DNA of 64,000 nt, taken from assembly GCA_030549775.1 (NCBI GenBank), contig CM060180.1, positions 89,443,172-89,507,171 of the forward strand, read 5' to 3'. The notes beneath the pieces are model-generated. The model ran no database searches. It saw only the letters and a list, made by a program, of their open reading frames with translations, and was not told the origin of the DNA. Shown piece after piece: positions 49,501 through 59,574 of the stretch. The first letter of the stretch is position 1, and every line of letters starts with the position of its first letter. The position numbers and the translations under genes are program-made. The stretch is from Tamarix chinensis (lineage: Eukaryota; Streptophyta; Magnoliopsida; Caryophyllales; Tamaricaceae).

Positions 49501-52205
49501 TAAACTTGGGATAAAGGTTAAAATTAGCATTTCGAAAAAAAAAGGATCTGGCAAGGCAACTTAGAACTTTTGGAAATTTTAAATCTTCCTCAAATTTCTA
49601 TGTCTTTAATCCAGGACCCATTGTAACAAGTATCAAGAGTATGGCAAGAAAAGTTAGAAAGACTAGGATCACCAGATTACAAAAGAACAGCTAGGTAGAC
49701 TTTTCTACATTTGTACCAGGCATCCTTCACATTAGCATCTGAGAGCTAAACTTGCCCCTTGTATGGAAGATTGGGTTTCCGTTGAAGGGGGAGGGAGCAA
49801 AGAGAGAGAGAACAGCAAACCTCGAAAAAAACAAGCCCATGCTCCATCCCCATGATATCTTCTTCCATCAAATCACTTTTTGTGAAGTCAAAAGATTCAA
49901 ATTTGGGCAAAACATGGTGTGATGAGCCTCCAAGCAAATTCTTCATGTCTGAAGAAGCATCCTCCTCTTTGTGCTCCTTGCTCGTGCCTCCAATCTGTTG
50001 GTGTTCCTCACCATAAGGGTTCAAGGTTACCCAATTGATTTTCCTCCGAATCTGACATGTCTTTTCACCAGGTTGGGCAGGCAAAGACTCTATGCGAGAA
50101 AGAGTATAGCTGTCATACAGGTTTTCATCTTTGCTTCCTACTGCAATGGGCTCCATTTCAGCAGTTATGGGTGAAAACACAGCACCAACTCCCTTCCATA
50201 TCCCACTAACACTACTTGCAAAAGTATTCCAGGCAGGTCGAAGTACAGGCTCCTGTAGAAATGAAACTTCAAATCATAATAAGAACAAAAGCCACTTGTA
50301 TAGATGCATCATATATGAAAAGATCTTAGCTTTTCAGGGTGATTCATGTATTTAAACACACCTTGCAGCCTATGAGACAGACACCCTGTGCAAAATATTA
50401 AACGAAGCTCCAAATGTGTTGGGTTGAAATATCAGAAAAAGTGAGAAATAAACATTATGATTTTGTTTACCGTGTTTGTCAGTTGATGGAACGAAAGGAA
50501 TGAACAGCAAAAAAAGCAATATAAAACATGTGATAGGATTCTCCATTATATTTGTAAAGCAACTTTATCCATCCATTTGTTTTATTTTTCTCATTCATTA
50601 AGAAATGGTTCGACTCCCCAGCCTTCAAACAACAATAAAAAATTGATTCAAATTTCAACATATATATAATATTTCAGCCTATCTGCAACACAAAATGTAT
50701 TGTATCTTTCACAAAAGGATACAGCTCAGTAATGTACAAGGAACATGCAAAATTAAAAAAATATATATTATGAAATAAAATAAATGGAGGATTTCGTGAA
50801 CATAAAAGTCAGAGTAGTTGGTACAAGTTAAAAATGTACAGGGCCATCAAAAATATATATATTGTTGAGAACCACCCTTACAGTGAGAACTAAAACCCTA
50901 GTTTTCTAAATTGCTTATGGTAATTTTCTACATCCAATAAGGAAAGTTTCCATCGCATACTAAGAATAGTTTCTAGCCTAAAATGGAAATATAAAAAATT
51001 TATAAAAATGTTGCCCTTTTTTCTTTTTCTTTTTTTTTTTACAACACTCAAATATTATAATTTTCTAAGCTACTTACAGTAATTTCCTCCACCCGCTCAA
51101 GATAATTTCCACTACTTTTTGGGGTAGTTTCCTAACATAAAATATAAATACGCAATATTTAAAAAAATAAATATCACTTTCTTTTTTCTAACACTCAAAT
51201 TTCCACAACCTTCATTTTGATCTAATAATTCAAATTGAAAGCCCTCAACATTCTTACCAAAAAAGTGATTCTTATTTGATATTCCCAAACATATCCTCAT
51301 ACACACACACACCCTTACATATCTTTTTAGCATAAAAGTATTACAGTTAGCATAAATGATGCACAAATTGACTAAAATGCTCATATTGTAATTTTAACAG
51401 TTTAATTGTTAAGGGATATATTGATGAGTTGGAAGAGGAAAAATTAAAAAATATAACAATAAATATTTTTTGGAACTTGGAATATAACTTAGATTATGAA
51501 AAAAATAAATAAATAAATTGTAGAGGGTCTATTGTGGACGGAGAGAGTACTGATTATGCAAAACTATAAGCATAAGGCTTCAGGTTCCTTATTATTAATA
51601 ATTACATCCAATACCAAATAAACATGATCACCCCACTTCCAGGTCACGAAAACAAATCGCTAAAATATATAATCACACAAATACATTTCATAACTACCAG
51701 AAATATTGAGCAACGTATCCACGCAAAGGATCGTGCAAGTGAAAGATACCTGAGTTTGCAGAACAGTCTGAACCTCCATCAACATCGCACTAGAGATCCT
51801 TATCCTCGAGTTTTTATGCTTCCGAACTCTTTTTCCTTTTATTTTTCCCCTCCTACTCCTCCTCCTATCTCTCTCCTTCTCCTCCATCTCCTTCGCTATT
51901 TCATTATCAATACTCCAGACATTGTCGTTGCCCTTCGCTTTCGGTCTATCAGCGCCACAGCTTCTGCTGCCTCCCCCATTATTATCATGTTGCTCCTTTT
52001 TATTGTTCAAATCCCTAGGGTTTCGATTAGGTCTACTATAGTTACAAGAAATAAAAGGCAACCGATTAGGATGCGAGACGAAGGCCAGAGAGTTGGGCGG
52101 CGGAAACTGATATCGTTGGATAGTGAAGTTTGGAGAGTGAAAGAGAGCGAAATGCTGTAAGGTTCGTGTGAAGGTTTTGCAGACGTCGAGGCTAAGTGAA
52201 TGCAT
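33990..52205 (-). CDS. Conserved plant protein of unknown function; five exons, giant introns, one frameshift
   Basis: Joining minus-strand exons 52205-51750, 50252-49821, 44427-44335, 40273-40134 and 34429-33990 gives a protein of about 519 residues if one extra base in the last exon is ignored (total 1561 nt, one over a multiple of three). All four introns have GT...AG ends. The first three fall between codons and the fourth splits a serine codon. The N-terminus is rich in Ser, Thr, Phe and basic residues with few acidic ones, resembling a plastid transit peptide. A basic K/R-rich stretch follows (about residues 110-135), then a conserved region including WNTFASSVSGIWKGVGAVF, PSELSGPWKVFEVSATPIF and DVTVLWLPGGVTAYVDV. 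I recall similar plant proteins annotated as unknown or DUF3598-like but could not verify this. About 92% of the gene is intron, filled with transposons. It may be expressed with a damaged C-terminus, be a pseudogene, or contain a sequencing error. Confidence 0.8.
36781..37132. repeat. 176-bp tandem duplication in intron 4
   Basis: Copies start at 36781 and 36957, each with 'actacataaatttgctccta' and ending in 'atctaaatg..aaaa'. They differ by only a few substitutions and small indels, so the duplication is recent. Confidence 0.85.
37985..38242. mobile_element. 258 bp hAT-type MITE in intron 4
   Basis: Terminal inverted repeats 'cagttttaaaaatc' and 'gattttaaaactatg' flanked by an 8-bp duplication, GTTATACA / GTTATACT (7 of 8). 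The interior has repeated ACCGGTC and GACCGGT phrases. No coding capacity. Confidence 0.75.
38395..38640. other. Purine/CAG-rich low-complexity tract
   Basis: Dense 'gagaggagag', 'agcagcaca' and 'acaac' repeats within intron 4. Open frames on both strands are compositional artefacts. Confidence 0.6.
38868..39370. mobile_element. Truncated GGCG-rich hAT-like fragment
   Basis: The left edge 'caatgtttgaaaaggcat' and the right part 'cgcatgccttcgtcttgcgc' match the two ends of the element at 40407-41675, but the final ~30 bases with the right terminus are missing. A further small end fragment lies at about 38,795-38,855 ('agtgccttttcgaacact'). Confidence 0.5.
40134..40273 (-). CDS. Exon 4 of the unknown-function plant gene
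   Basis: 140 bp. Encodes CLVKGCHKRLRVIHTIEFSN, then GGSDIQILRVAMYEEEWVSP and ANIHHQ plus two bases (AG) completed by T in exon 5 to make serine. Acceptor tcgtag|tgt, donor aag|gtaacc. The frame agrees with both neighbours. Confidence 0.8.
40554..40561. repeat. 8-bp target duplication GAATTAGG, left copy
   Basis: Identical to 41057-41064; the two flank the nested hAT-type MITE. Confidence 0.85.
40562..41056. mobile_element. 495 bp hAT-type MITE rich in CGGATA repeats
   Basis: The terminal inverted repeats begin 'tagggatgtaaacggggc', with the exact complement at the right end. The perfect 8-bp duplication GAATTAGG is diagnostic of hAT transposition. The interior consists largely of degenerate CGGATA/TATCCG and CGGGTA/TACCCG units, so both strands give artificial P-Y-P-Y open frames. 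It is inserted in the 40407-41675 element. No transposase. Confidence 0.9.
41057..41064. repeat. 8-bp target duplication GAATTAGG, right copy
   Basis: Matches 40554-40561. Confidence 0.85.
41900..43676 (+). pseudogene. 5'-truncated LINE (L1-type) remnant
   Basis: The plus strand carries decayed LINE ORF2 motifs in order. RT blocks: ENICWAQELIRQY near 41,910, IQNACDPVTWQFL near 42,000, and the KISLRQGDPLSPYLFVLVIE block near 42,160. RT thumb: YVGVPLTSPKI near 42,500 and SYAGRAQLTQFVICGIQQHW near 42,600. Near 43,120 comes a zf-RVT-like segment with a W....RHKCFLW phrase, then a terminal QVVIDVAF near 43,500. An A-rich tail ('aaaaaaatatataaataaat') ends near 43,676. It lacks the endonuclease and ORF1 and has several stops and shifts. 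It lies antisense in intron 3. Confidence 0.8.
44012..44287. mobile_element. Stowaway-like MITE in intron 3
   Basis: Begins TA-CTCCCTCTATTTCATAAT and ends AAAAGGAG-TA, matching the CTCCCTCYGTTTCATAAT ends and TA target duplication of Stowaway (Tc1/mariner-type) MITEs. The right terminus is partly decayed. It contains 'cattttagtcaatttgtg', shared with the copy near 51,370. Confidence 0.75.
44335..44427 (-). CDS. Exon 3 of the unknown-function plant gene
   Basis: 93 bp, 31 codons: begins DGSYSRGPVEIPVGE and ends YQFEQ before donor caa|gtaagt, with acceptor 'cttagtag'. It is too short to be found as an open frame, but both splice sites are good, the frame fits exons 2 and 4, and VFFE|DGSYSRGP is a natural continuation. 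Confidence 0.8.
46018..46025. repeat. 8-bp target duplication ATATTCAT, left copy
   Basis: Identical to 47398-47405; flanks the hAT-type element of intron 2. Confidence 0.8.
46285..46725. repeat. Long interrupted ATT/AGT microsatellite
   Basis: Near-continuous trinucleotide array; the longest pure run of ATT units is about 46,468-46,522, and (AGT)n is at about 46,695-46,722. The apparent poly-Ile/poly-Asn/poly-Leu open frames on both strands are artefacts. Confidence 0.95.
46829..46885. repeat. 57-base foldback
   Basis: 'tggagaatgtg' at the left and 'cacattctcca' at the right are exact complements. Inside, 'aaactatt' pairs with 'aatagttt' around a 7-base loop, with an unpaired bulge on the left arm. 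Confidence 0.7.
47398..47405. repeat. 8-bp target duplication ATATTCAT, right copy
   Basis: Matches 46018-46025. Confidence 0.8.
47830..48660. repeat. AT-rich low-complexity block
   Basis: About 830 bases made almost only of TAAT/ATTA/ATAATA permutations with few G or C. No inverted termini could be established. Confidence 0.85.
49821..50252 (-). CDS. Exon 2 of the unknown-function plant gene
   Basis: 432 bp, 144 codons, both ends between codons. It begins EPVLRPAWNTF and includes SGIWKGVGAVFSPITAEMEP, QIRRKINWVTLNPYGEE, KFESFDF and EDIMGMEHGLVFFE, then donor gag|gtttgc. The conserved W and G residues suggest a beta-rich fold, possibly lipocalin-like; that is inference. Confidence 0.85.
50253..51749 (-). 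other. Intron 1 (1497 bp)
   Basis: Donor GTATCT, acceptor TTTCTACAG. It holds a Stowaway-like MITE near its 5' side (about 51,310-51,549), a short CA repeat near 51,300 and otherwise AT-rich sequence. Confidence 0.75.
51310..51549. mobile_element. Stowaway-like MITE in intron 1, opposite orientation to the intron 3 copy
   Basis: Reverse-complemented it begins GTACTCTCTCCGTCCACAAT and shares 'ttattgttatat', 'cctcttcca' and 'cattttagtcaatttgtg' with 44012-44287 in the same order. The outer edge is TA at 51548-51549. The other end is unclear and placed near 51,310. Confidence 0.6.
51750..52205 (-). CDS. Exon 1 of the unknown-function plant gene
   Basis: Start ATG at 52205-52203; 152 codons ending TVLQTQ before donor cag|gtatct. 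The first ~60 residues (MHSLSLDVCKTFTRTLQ...) are rich in S/T and F with almost no acidic residues, as in a chloroplast transit peptide. Residues ~70-135 are charged and low in complexity. The frame joins without shift to EPVLRPAWNTF in exon 2. Confidence 0.8.
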
Positions 52206-52400
52206 ACCGAAACGAAGGGAGTGAAACGGTACGTGGAGTTCCGAGACCGGATCCCGTTTCCACTCTCGGCGTGTTGGTCACCGCCACAGAAACCCGAGTT
52301 GCGCGGTTTCTGGAATGTTCACCTGCCCCTCCTAATGTGCGCGCTAGCATAGCATTTCGTTACTTTCGAGTTTCGCCGTAAGTTCTCACGAAGAATCGGA
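52206..52400 (-). promoter_or_regulatory. GC-richer region upstream of exon 1
   Basis: This stretch directly upstream of the start codon is clearly richer in G, C and CpG (for example 'gtgcgcgctagc', 'gagaccggatcccg') than its surroundings, as expected of a plant promoter/5' untranslated region. No single TATA box stands out. Confidence 0.4.
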
Positions 52401-52497
52401 TCTTTTAACTTCACTCCAGATAAAAATTTAAAAACCGTTAGGAGAAGTGTTTCGTGGCAATTCAGCATTTTGTAGATGTCATTATTTTTTATAAAGA

Positions 52498-53278
52498 TTT
52501 AGACTATATTTGATTTGAAGAAAATAAGAAGGAAAAAAAAAATCAGGTGGAAAATATTTTTGTATTGTTTGGTAGCATGAAAAATCAAACGAAAAAAAAT
52601 AAAAAGAAAAATGAGAGGGAAATTTATATTAGTATATTTTCCACGCTGCAAACTGAGAAAAATAGGAAACAGGTGAGGAAAATTAGTAGCCCTAAGTCCT
52701 GAACCCACGGCGCTGTGGTCCACGAGGAGGTCCAGCCTGATGTAGACATCTGCCATGTTTTATGAACGACATTGTTTGAAGACATTAAAAAGATGACGGT
52801 GCTCACATGGATAGATTGCACAATAAGAAGGGACCACATTTATGTAGTTTCTTATATATTAATATAATATTTTTACTTTAATTAAATATATAATAATATT
52901 TAAATAATGACATTTAACTTTTTTAAAATATATAATAATATTTTAATTAAAATTTTAATTTGGAATTAGTGTCGAGTGTATATAATTTTTATAAATTTAT
53001 TATAGACTTTAAGAAAATGTTTACATATTAATATAATATTTTAATTTTTATTAAATATAAAAAAAAATTAAAGTAAAAAAAATTTGAATTTTCTCAGAAT
53101 TTTCTTTCTATACGCCAAATACTAAAATTATTTTCTAAGATTTCAATTTTCCACAAAATTTTCTCCAACAACCAAACAAAGGAAAGAAAATTAATTTCTT
53201 TCATTTTCTTTCCTTTAATTTTCTTTCCTCTTTATTTTTCTTTCCACTTAACTTTCTACAAATCAAACGGAGCCTTAA
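52498..53278. mobile_element. Candidate non-autonomous DNA element upstream of the gene
   Basis: The left edge 'actatatttgatttgaagaa' resembles the complement of the right edge, 'ggctccgtttgatttgtaga', giving imperfect inverted ends. The arms are A/G- and T/C-rich respectively. A non-repetitive core with 'cacggcgctgtggtccacg' sits at about 52,690-52,850. No target duplication was found, so the class is open. Confidence 0.4.
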
Positions 53279-53859
53279 GAATTATAATATCCTACGTTTA
53301 TAGGATCTTTAATGTATATTAACCTATACAAAAAGTGTAAGTGTTTGAGCCGAAGGTGTGTTCGAAGTGCGTATAGTTTTGATCGAGCTTGATTTGAATT
53401 TTTAAAAAATAATTAGTTTTATCGAAAAATTAATTAGCTAGTTTAAAAGTACCAATCAACTAGTTTGTTCCTTAAATTTAAGTTATAAAATCTGATGAAC
53501 CGATCAATTAATTTGGAGTACCAATCGATCGTTACAAATGAACTAGTCGTTCTTCAAGTTCAATTTCCGCTACAAATCTTTCCCTGAAAATTTTGCAACA
53601 TCATGATATTTGTCTTAGAAGCTTGTTAAAATTTTTTTATGAAACTCTTAAACACGTCTAACTTTCTTTATCGATTTTTAACGGATTCGTGGATGAAAAT
53701 GTTCTCATAAGTCATTTTCATGACTTCAGCACATTCATCTCCTTCTCCTTTCTTTTCTCTCTTTTCTCCAAGATTTTTGAATGGAAGATTCAGCCCTACA
53801 ACCCCTAGGTATTGTGGCTTTGACTCCTCCTTGTTGTCCTTATTCCTTTCTTATGATTT
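53279..53859. other. Unassigned DNA with a few palindromic-motif copies
   Basis: The 53,440-53,560 part holds motif copies such as 'accaatcaactagttt' and 'accaatcgatcg'. Otherwise nothing is recognised. Confidence 0.5.
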
Positions 53860-55567
53860 GAAATTCCTAAAGCACAGTTAAAATATCTTGAAAGTTCTAA
53901 TTTTAAGGAATATAGTTAAATAAGGTTTTATTAAGAAAATTAAATAAATAAATTATTTTTATTAAAATAAAAGGGAATTAATTAGGGAAAATCAATAATA
54001 AATTTATAAGTATTTTAATTAGGAAGAAATTTAAGTATTTTAGCTAATTAAGGATTTTATTTTGGAAATTAATTAAATAATTTATTTTATTTAAATAAGA
54101 AGGAATAAATAGGGCCAAATTAATTGAAATGTTATAAATAATTTAATTGGAGAAAATTAGAGTGATTTGCTAATTAAAATAGAATTTATGAAAAATCTTC
54201 CAAAAATTCTAAATTAGCCTGAAAAGAGATTAAAATATTATTTTATTTAAATATTATTATTTTTAAATATACCAAATATCCTAATTAATTTAATTAACCT
54301 AACCCATTATTTTTCTTTTTTCCATTTTCCTTTTTCCTTTTATTTTCCTCTTCTTTTCCCCGACTAGGTCTGCCTTCTCGTAGCCCGTTTCTTTTCCTTC
54401 TTTTCTTTTTCTTCTTTGGCGAACTGGGCTTCCTGCAGCCCAATCTCCTTCTTCCTTTTTCCTTCTCCTGCGGCCCATTCTTCCATTTCTTTTTTCTCTT
54501 CTTCCTTTGGTAGCCAGATCATTGCGCCTTGCTTTTTTTTCCCCATGAAACGCCGCGTTTCATTTAATTTTCCCCCCTCACTGTGCCAACCGACCCGATT
54601 CCTTCCTTTTTCTTTCTTTTCTTTCTTCCCCGGACCGCCGGTCTAGCCCCCCTTTCTTCTTCCTTTCTTCTTCCTCCTTTCTGTCGACGACCTCCAACTC
54701 CACCGCCCACCTCCGAGATTAACACTACCAGTTACGCCCATTTTGACTGACCATTTTTCTCCCTTTCTCTTCCCCCTTATTTGGTTACCACGCTAACCCA
54801 AACCATTTTCTCCCTCTTCTCACGCAGTTCCTCCTTTTCCTATGCATTCCTTTGCCATGAATTTAACTACCACCAGCCAACCATCGCCGCCGGCAACCGA
54901 AACCCTACCTACATTACCCCCTAGCCAACCCACAGAACCCTACCATCTCTTCTAAACTCTATAAATACCCTCATTAGTTGGATCTCAAAGCTGTTCCTGA
55001 ATCCCTGAAAACTCACCCCTTGTCACCGTCGCCTTTTCAGACACCAGCCACGCCACCCACTTCGCCCACCTAAACCTCTCCTGCACTGCCATCTAACTAA
55101 CTAAACCTCCCTCATCCCTTGATTTGCCTTCGTACCACCTCTGCTGCCCTTTTGTACCACCATTGGCCATCACTTTTGCCGCTACCACCACTCTTTTCAC
55201 CTCCCAAACTGTACAACAGACTCTCCTCTACCTTCCCCTACCTTTCTTTTCCTCTCCCTCCCTCTCCTCCTCTCTTTCTCTTCTTCTTCCCCATTTGGCC
55301 ACCGCCGCCGCTGCCATGCGCCGCCACCTTTGGTTGTGCGGCCACCTTTATTCTACTCCTCACCACCTAAGCAACTCTAAACATCCCAACTCCCACCTCC
55401 ATTCTACCTCTCCTTTTCCCAGCATCCAACTTTTCCCCTTTTCTTCTCTTTTTCCGGGTGCCGCCTATCACTACCAATCTAAGGTTGAACCCTAAACCCT
55501 CTCAACCCTTTGTCCCTATTTAATTAAGTTTATTTTATTTTATTTCAATTTTAGCCTATTATTCAAA

Positions 55568-55600
<33 letters not shown>

Positions 55601-55721
55601 GTTCAATGTTATTAGTATTATTATTTCTTATTAGGGCTGAACCTATTTGGCTAAGTAGATTATTAGTATTAGTATTATTAATATTATTAGTATTATTATG
55701 AGTTTTCATTTTATTTATTAA

Positions 55722-55757
<36 letters not shown>

Positions 55758-55882
55758 TTTGAAATTATTATTATTATTGCAACTATTTTACTAATAGTGT
55801 TGCTATTATTATTATTTTGTATGCGATTATTATTATTATTACTATTATTATTGTTGTTGTTGTTGTTGTTGTTGTTATTATT

Positions 55883-55929
<47 letters not shown>

Positions 55930-56014
55930 CACTAATGGTACTTTTACTATTTTGAAGTAGGGTTGAAAACCCTAATTTATGTCATGTTACTCTCGATTTA
56001 AGTTAATTTATCAT

Positions 56015-56052
<38 letters not shown>

Positions 56053-56076
56053 TCATCATCATCATCATCATCATCA

Positions 56077-56123
<47 letters not shown>

Positions 56124-56124
56124 T
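55568..56124. repeat. Cluster of trinucleotide microsatellites
   Basis: Successive arrays: ATT (55,568-55,600 and 55,723-55,755), TTG (about 55,849-55,876), ATT (55,884-55,929), then a compound TAC-ATC-ATT array (about 56,014-56,124). The compound array reads as poly-Tyr/poly-His, which is not a gene. Confidence 0.95.
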
Positions 56125-57249
56125 TGTAATTTTGATTATTATTTCATTACTATTATTATTACCATTTTTTATTAATAATGTCCTAATAATATTATTAGCA
56201 TTATTTTGGTGAAGGGTTGACTTGAAACCCATATCTCACCATCTTTGAATAATATTAATATTATTATTAGTATTTTTAGTATTATTATTACCGTTATGAT
56301 TATTATTATTTTTCAATGTTATTATGGTTTGTATCATTAATTTTATATTCTATTTCTATTATTTTTTTTGTATTATTATTATTATTTTGGTAAAGGGGTC
56401 GAAGCCCTTATTTCATTTTATTTTTGAGTAATGCCCTTTTTATTATCATTATGGTTATTATTATCAGTATTGTTATTATTGGTATTATTTCCATTTTCAT
56501 TATTATTATTATTAGAATTAAGTCTTCAAACCCTTATATTATCAACTTTTGCAATATTACTATTATTTCTTATATCTTTAGCAAGATAGCAATTAGTTAA
56601 TGCCATTTTTATTAATATGTTATTATTTTATCAAAAATCTAGTATTAGAATAAGTTAGTAAGTAATAGTATTATTGGTAGGAGGGAATCTAATTCTAGTT
56701 TTTCCCTCATATAGGTGAGATTAGTCAAAGCCTTAAGGAAGTGTAGGAGCATACTCTAAGACCGATGTCTTTTTAGGTAAAGGTGTTACTGAGGCCTTAT
56801 ATGTGTTTATGTGCATTGTATGCTTCGTATGCTATGTATTCTATGTTTATCATTATAATTATTTTATATGTGGTATGACATAGAGCTGAAGTATGTTGTT
56901 GTGAGTTTACATAGCATGTGTACTATGTGTATGTGATGAAATATTGTGGTATATGATGTTATGTGTTGTGACCCTATAAGACATGCATGTGAGGATGTTA
57001 ATGTGGTTTGTGTGGGGGAAAGGATGAAAAGGAGAATAGGGGAAAGAATTTGACCAAGGGAAATAAGTTGACTAAAAGGGAAAGAAGTTGACCAAGGGGA
57101 GTAAGTTAACAAAAGGGGAATAAGTTAACCAAGAGATGTGAGATTGACCTAAGTATTTTAATGATCCATGAGTGGAGAAATAAAATAGGGATTTTAAATA
57201 AAATAAAAGAGTGGGAGAATTTAGGGTTTCGTATGGGAGAAAGAATCTA

Positions 57250-57500
57250 ATATGTGGTTTTATATGGGAGAATCTAATTTATGGTTTTATATGGGAGAAT
57301 CTAATCTATGGTTTTGTATGGGAGAATCTAATTTATGGTTTTATATGGGAGAATCTAATCTATGGTTTTTTTGGGAGAATCTAATCTATGGTTTTGTATG
57401 GGAGAATCTAATTTATGGTTTTATATGGGAGAATCTAATCTATGGTAACATGGGAGAATCTAATCTATGGTGTAACATAGGAGAATCTAATCTATGGTTT
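57250..57500. repeat. 27-bp tandem repeat, about 9 copies
   Basis: Unit 'tatggttttatatgggag' followed by 'aatctaatc', repeated with small changes and a few shorter units at the right end. Looser relatives ('agggttttgtatgg') continue to about 57,870. Because 27 is a multiple of three, the array keeps an open frame. Confidence 0.9.
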
Positions 57501-58180
57501 GTATGGATTAAATTTAGGGTTTTGTATAGAGAAACCTTGGGTTTTGTGTGGATTGAATTTAGATTTTTGTATGAAGGAATCTTTGGTTTTGCATGAAATA
57601 ATTTAGGGTTTTGTGTGGATGGATCTAGGGTTTTGCATGGTAGATTTTATGGTGTTGCATGGGAAAATCTAAACTAGGGTTTTGCATGGCAAATTTTATG
57701 GTGTTACATGGAAGGATCTAATATAGGATTTTGTATAGATTGAATCTAAAGTTTTGTATGGAGAAATCTAGGGTTTTATACGGATGGATCTAGGGTTTGC
57801 ATGGTTGATTCTTAAGGTTTTTATGTGGGAGTTTTAGGGTTTGCGTGAAAATTTTACAAGGTTGCATGGGATGTGTAAAGTCTGCATGGGAGTGAAATTT
57901 ACATATAGAATATTGATTTTGGATGTGAGGAAGGTAATGTAAGTGTTGTTTGGGTGTTTGAACACTTTAGATGAAAAATAGTACGTAGGAGAGTAAAAGG
58001 GTACATAGGTGACTGATCAAGATTTTGGGGCAAAACCCTCATTTGAGGAGGTGGTAAAAAAGAGAAATAAATTATGATAAGTGGAGTACGAGAGAGTGAT
58101 GAAAATGATCAATTAATGACTATCGTGATTGGCATGGAAAAATAATAAGTGGAATATGAGAAATGGAAGGGTGACATGTG

Positions 58181-58185
58181 GACTC
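58181..58185. repeat. Target-site duplication GACTC, left copy
   Basis: Immediately precedes TG of the solo LTR; repeated at 59570-59574. Confidence 0.85.
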
Positions 58186-59569
58186 TGATGAGTTCATATC
58201 TTGGCACATTTTATACCCTTATAATCTTAGTTTTTTGTAGTTTATTTAACTACTATAAGGGAATAATTATTGTTTTATGCTTAAGTGGTAAAATTTGCAT
58301 AAATATTATTATTTGAGCTAAAATGATATAAATTAAGTAAATTTAGAATAAAATATTATTTATTAATATTTATTGAATTTTATTTTGTAGGTATTGTTTT
58401 TAAATAAAAGAAAAAAAAAGATTGGACCTTTGGACCAACGGCCATAGGCCGAAGGCCCAAAGGCCAAGGAACGAAACAGCGGAAGAAACCAAACGAGCCG
58501 CAAGGTCGCACGAAAAAAAAAACAAAAGAAGAGTCAGCCGCAAGGGCTGACGTGGAAAGAACGGCGCACGAAATTTATAAAAAGGAGAGCAGAAGCCACA
58601 GGGGGCAGAGCAGAGAGAGACAGAGCGAGACGGCAGAGAGAGCCTCAACAGGCTCGGCAAAAAGGAGCTACAGAGCGGGTGGTTGAGAGCCTTTATAGGC
58701 TCGGGAGAGGCACGGTCTTCAGCGCAGGAGGACGACGCACGGAAGAGGAGCGCCGCACGGAAACCGAGGCAGAGACGCAGCAGCCGTCAGCCGCCAGCGA
58801 AGGAAAAAGAAAAAAAGAGAAAAGAATTTGGCACAGAAATCAAGGCACCGAGAGAAAGAAAAATAGGAAAGGAATTTATACCGGTAGAATTTATTTCAGA
58901 TAAAATTAATTTTTATCTGAATAAATTCTTGATCTTTTATTTAAAATTAATTCCGGTTATTTATTTCTCTTATTTTTAATTTATATTTCAGATATATATT
59001 TCTGTGTAATTAATTCTTTAATTATGGTTGGCTGATTATTTATTGTTAGGGAATGAATTGAAACCCTAGACTATGGTTTAACTTATAATTTTATTTTCTT
59101 TGTTTCGTGAGATTGTTTCTTGACTCTATATTAATTGCTATCGTTTATATGTATAATTCTGTCAAGTATAGTTTATTTGGTGCATGCCTTGTTCTGGTAC
59201 CTCATAAGTGACAGTATGTAGGATTAATTGCCTGCTAGGTGGCCATCTAAATATACTAGAATTTATGTGTATAAATTGCAACTAGGTTAGATAACAATTC
59301 ACCTAATCGTTTTGTGATTCTAACCGAAGTGGTAAAACGTTTCGATACGTGTGGGTCAAGAAAAGGAAATACAGCTAGACATGCTTTTTGTACTAGTTTG
59401 GGTACTTAGATTGACAGCCTTCCACTTACACTTTATTTTTAGTTTTAGTTTAAGCTAGTTAATTAGAGGTGAGTCCTCTCAATCCCCGGTTTAGAACGAT
59501 ACCCTTATTTACCAGTGCTACATTTGACAACAAGAGGGTTCAAATTGCGTGCCGGCTACGGTCGCACCA
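58186..59569 (+). mobile_element. 1384 bp solo LTR, Athila/Tat-like
   Basis: Starts 'tgatgagttcatatcttggc' and ends 'acggtcgcacca', with a perfect 5-bp duplication GACTC on each side and no internal region. The start is typical of Tat/Athila-type LTRs, and 'gaacgatacccttatttacc' near the end is a hallmark shared with the LTR at 8893-10272. A TATA-like 'tttataaaaagg' near 58,574 precedes a purine-rich leader. It is inserted in the long module at 53.9-61.1 kb. Confidence 0.8.
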
Positions 59570-59574
59570 GACTC
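59570..59574. repeat. Target-site duplication GACTC, right copy
   Basis: Matches 58181-58185. Confidence 0.85.

Larger units (their letters stand above)
44428..49820 (-). other. Intron 2 (5393 bp)
   Basis: Donor GTTTGC, acceptor TTAGTAG. It contains a 1372 bp hAT-type element (46026-47397) with long ATT microsatellites and an AT-rich block (47,830-48,660). A possible tiny inverted-repeat element lies near 44,925-45,050 ('ggctccatttggta' versus 'taccaaataaagc'). No other gene was recognised. Confidence 0.7.

Noticed and set aside
52196..52381. Plus-strand open frame overlapping the gene's 5' flank
   Set aside because: Arises from the GC-rich promoter/5' untranslated region of the minus-strand gene; no splice or homology support.
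55119..55495. Overlapping Pro/Ser/Leu-rich open frames
   Set aside because: Pyrimidine-rich leader-like tract of the LTR module; two overlapping frames are open and neither resembles a known protein.
55979..56212. Poly-Tyr/poly-His open frame
   Set aside because: Compound TAC-ATC-ATT microsatellite.
57252..57596. Repeat protein MGESNLWFY
   Set aside because: Follows from a 27-bp tandem array; units of other lengths and decay to the right break the pattern, and no promoter or start context is evident.
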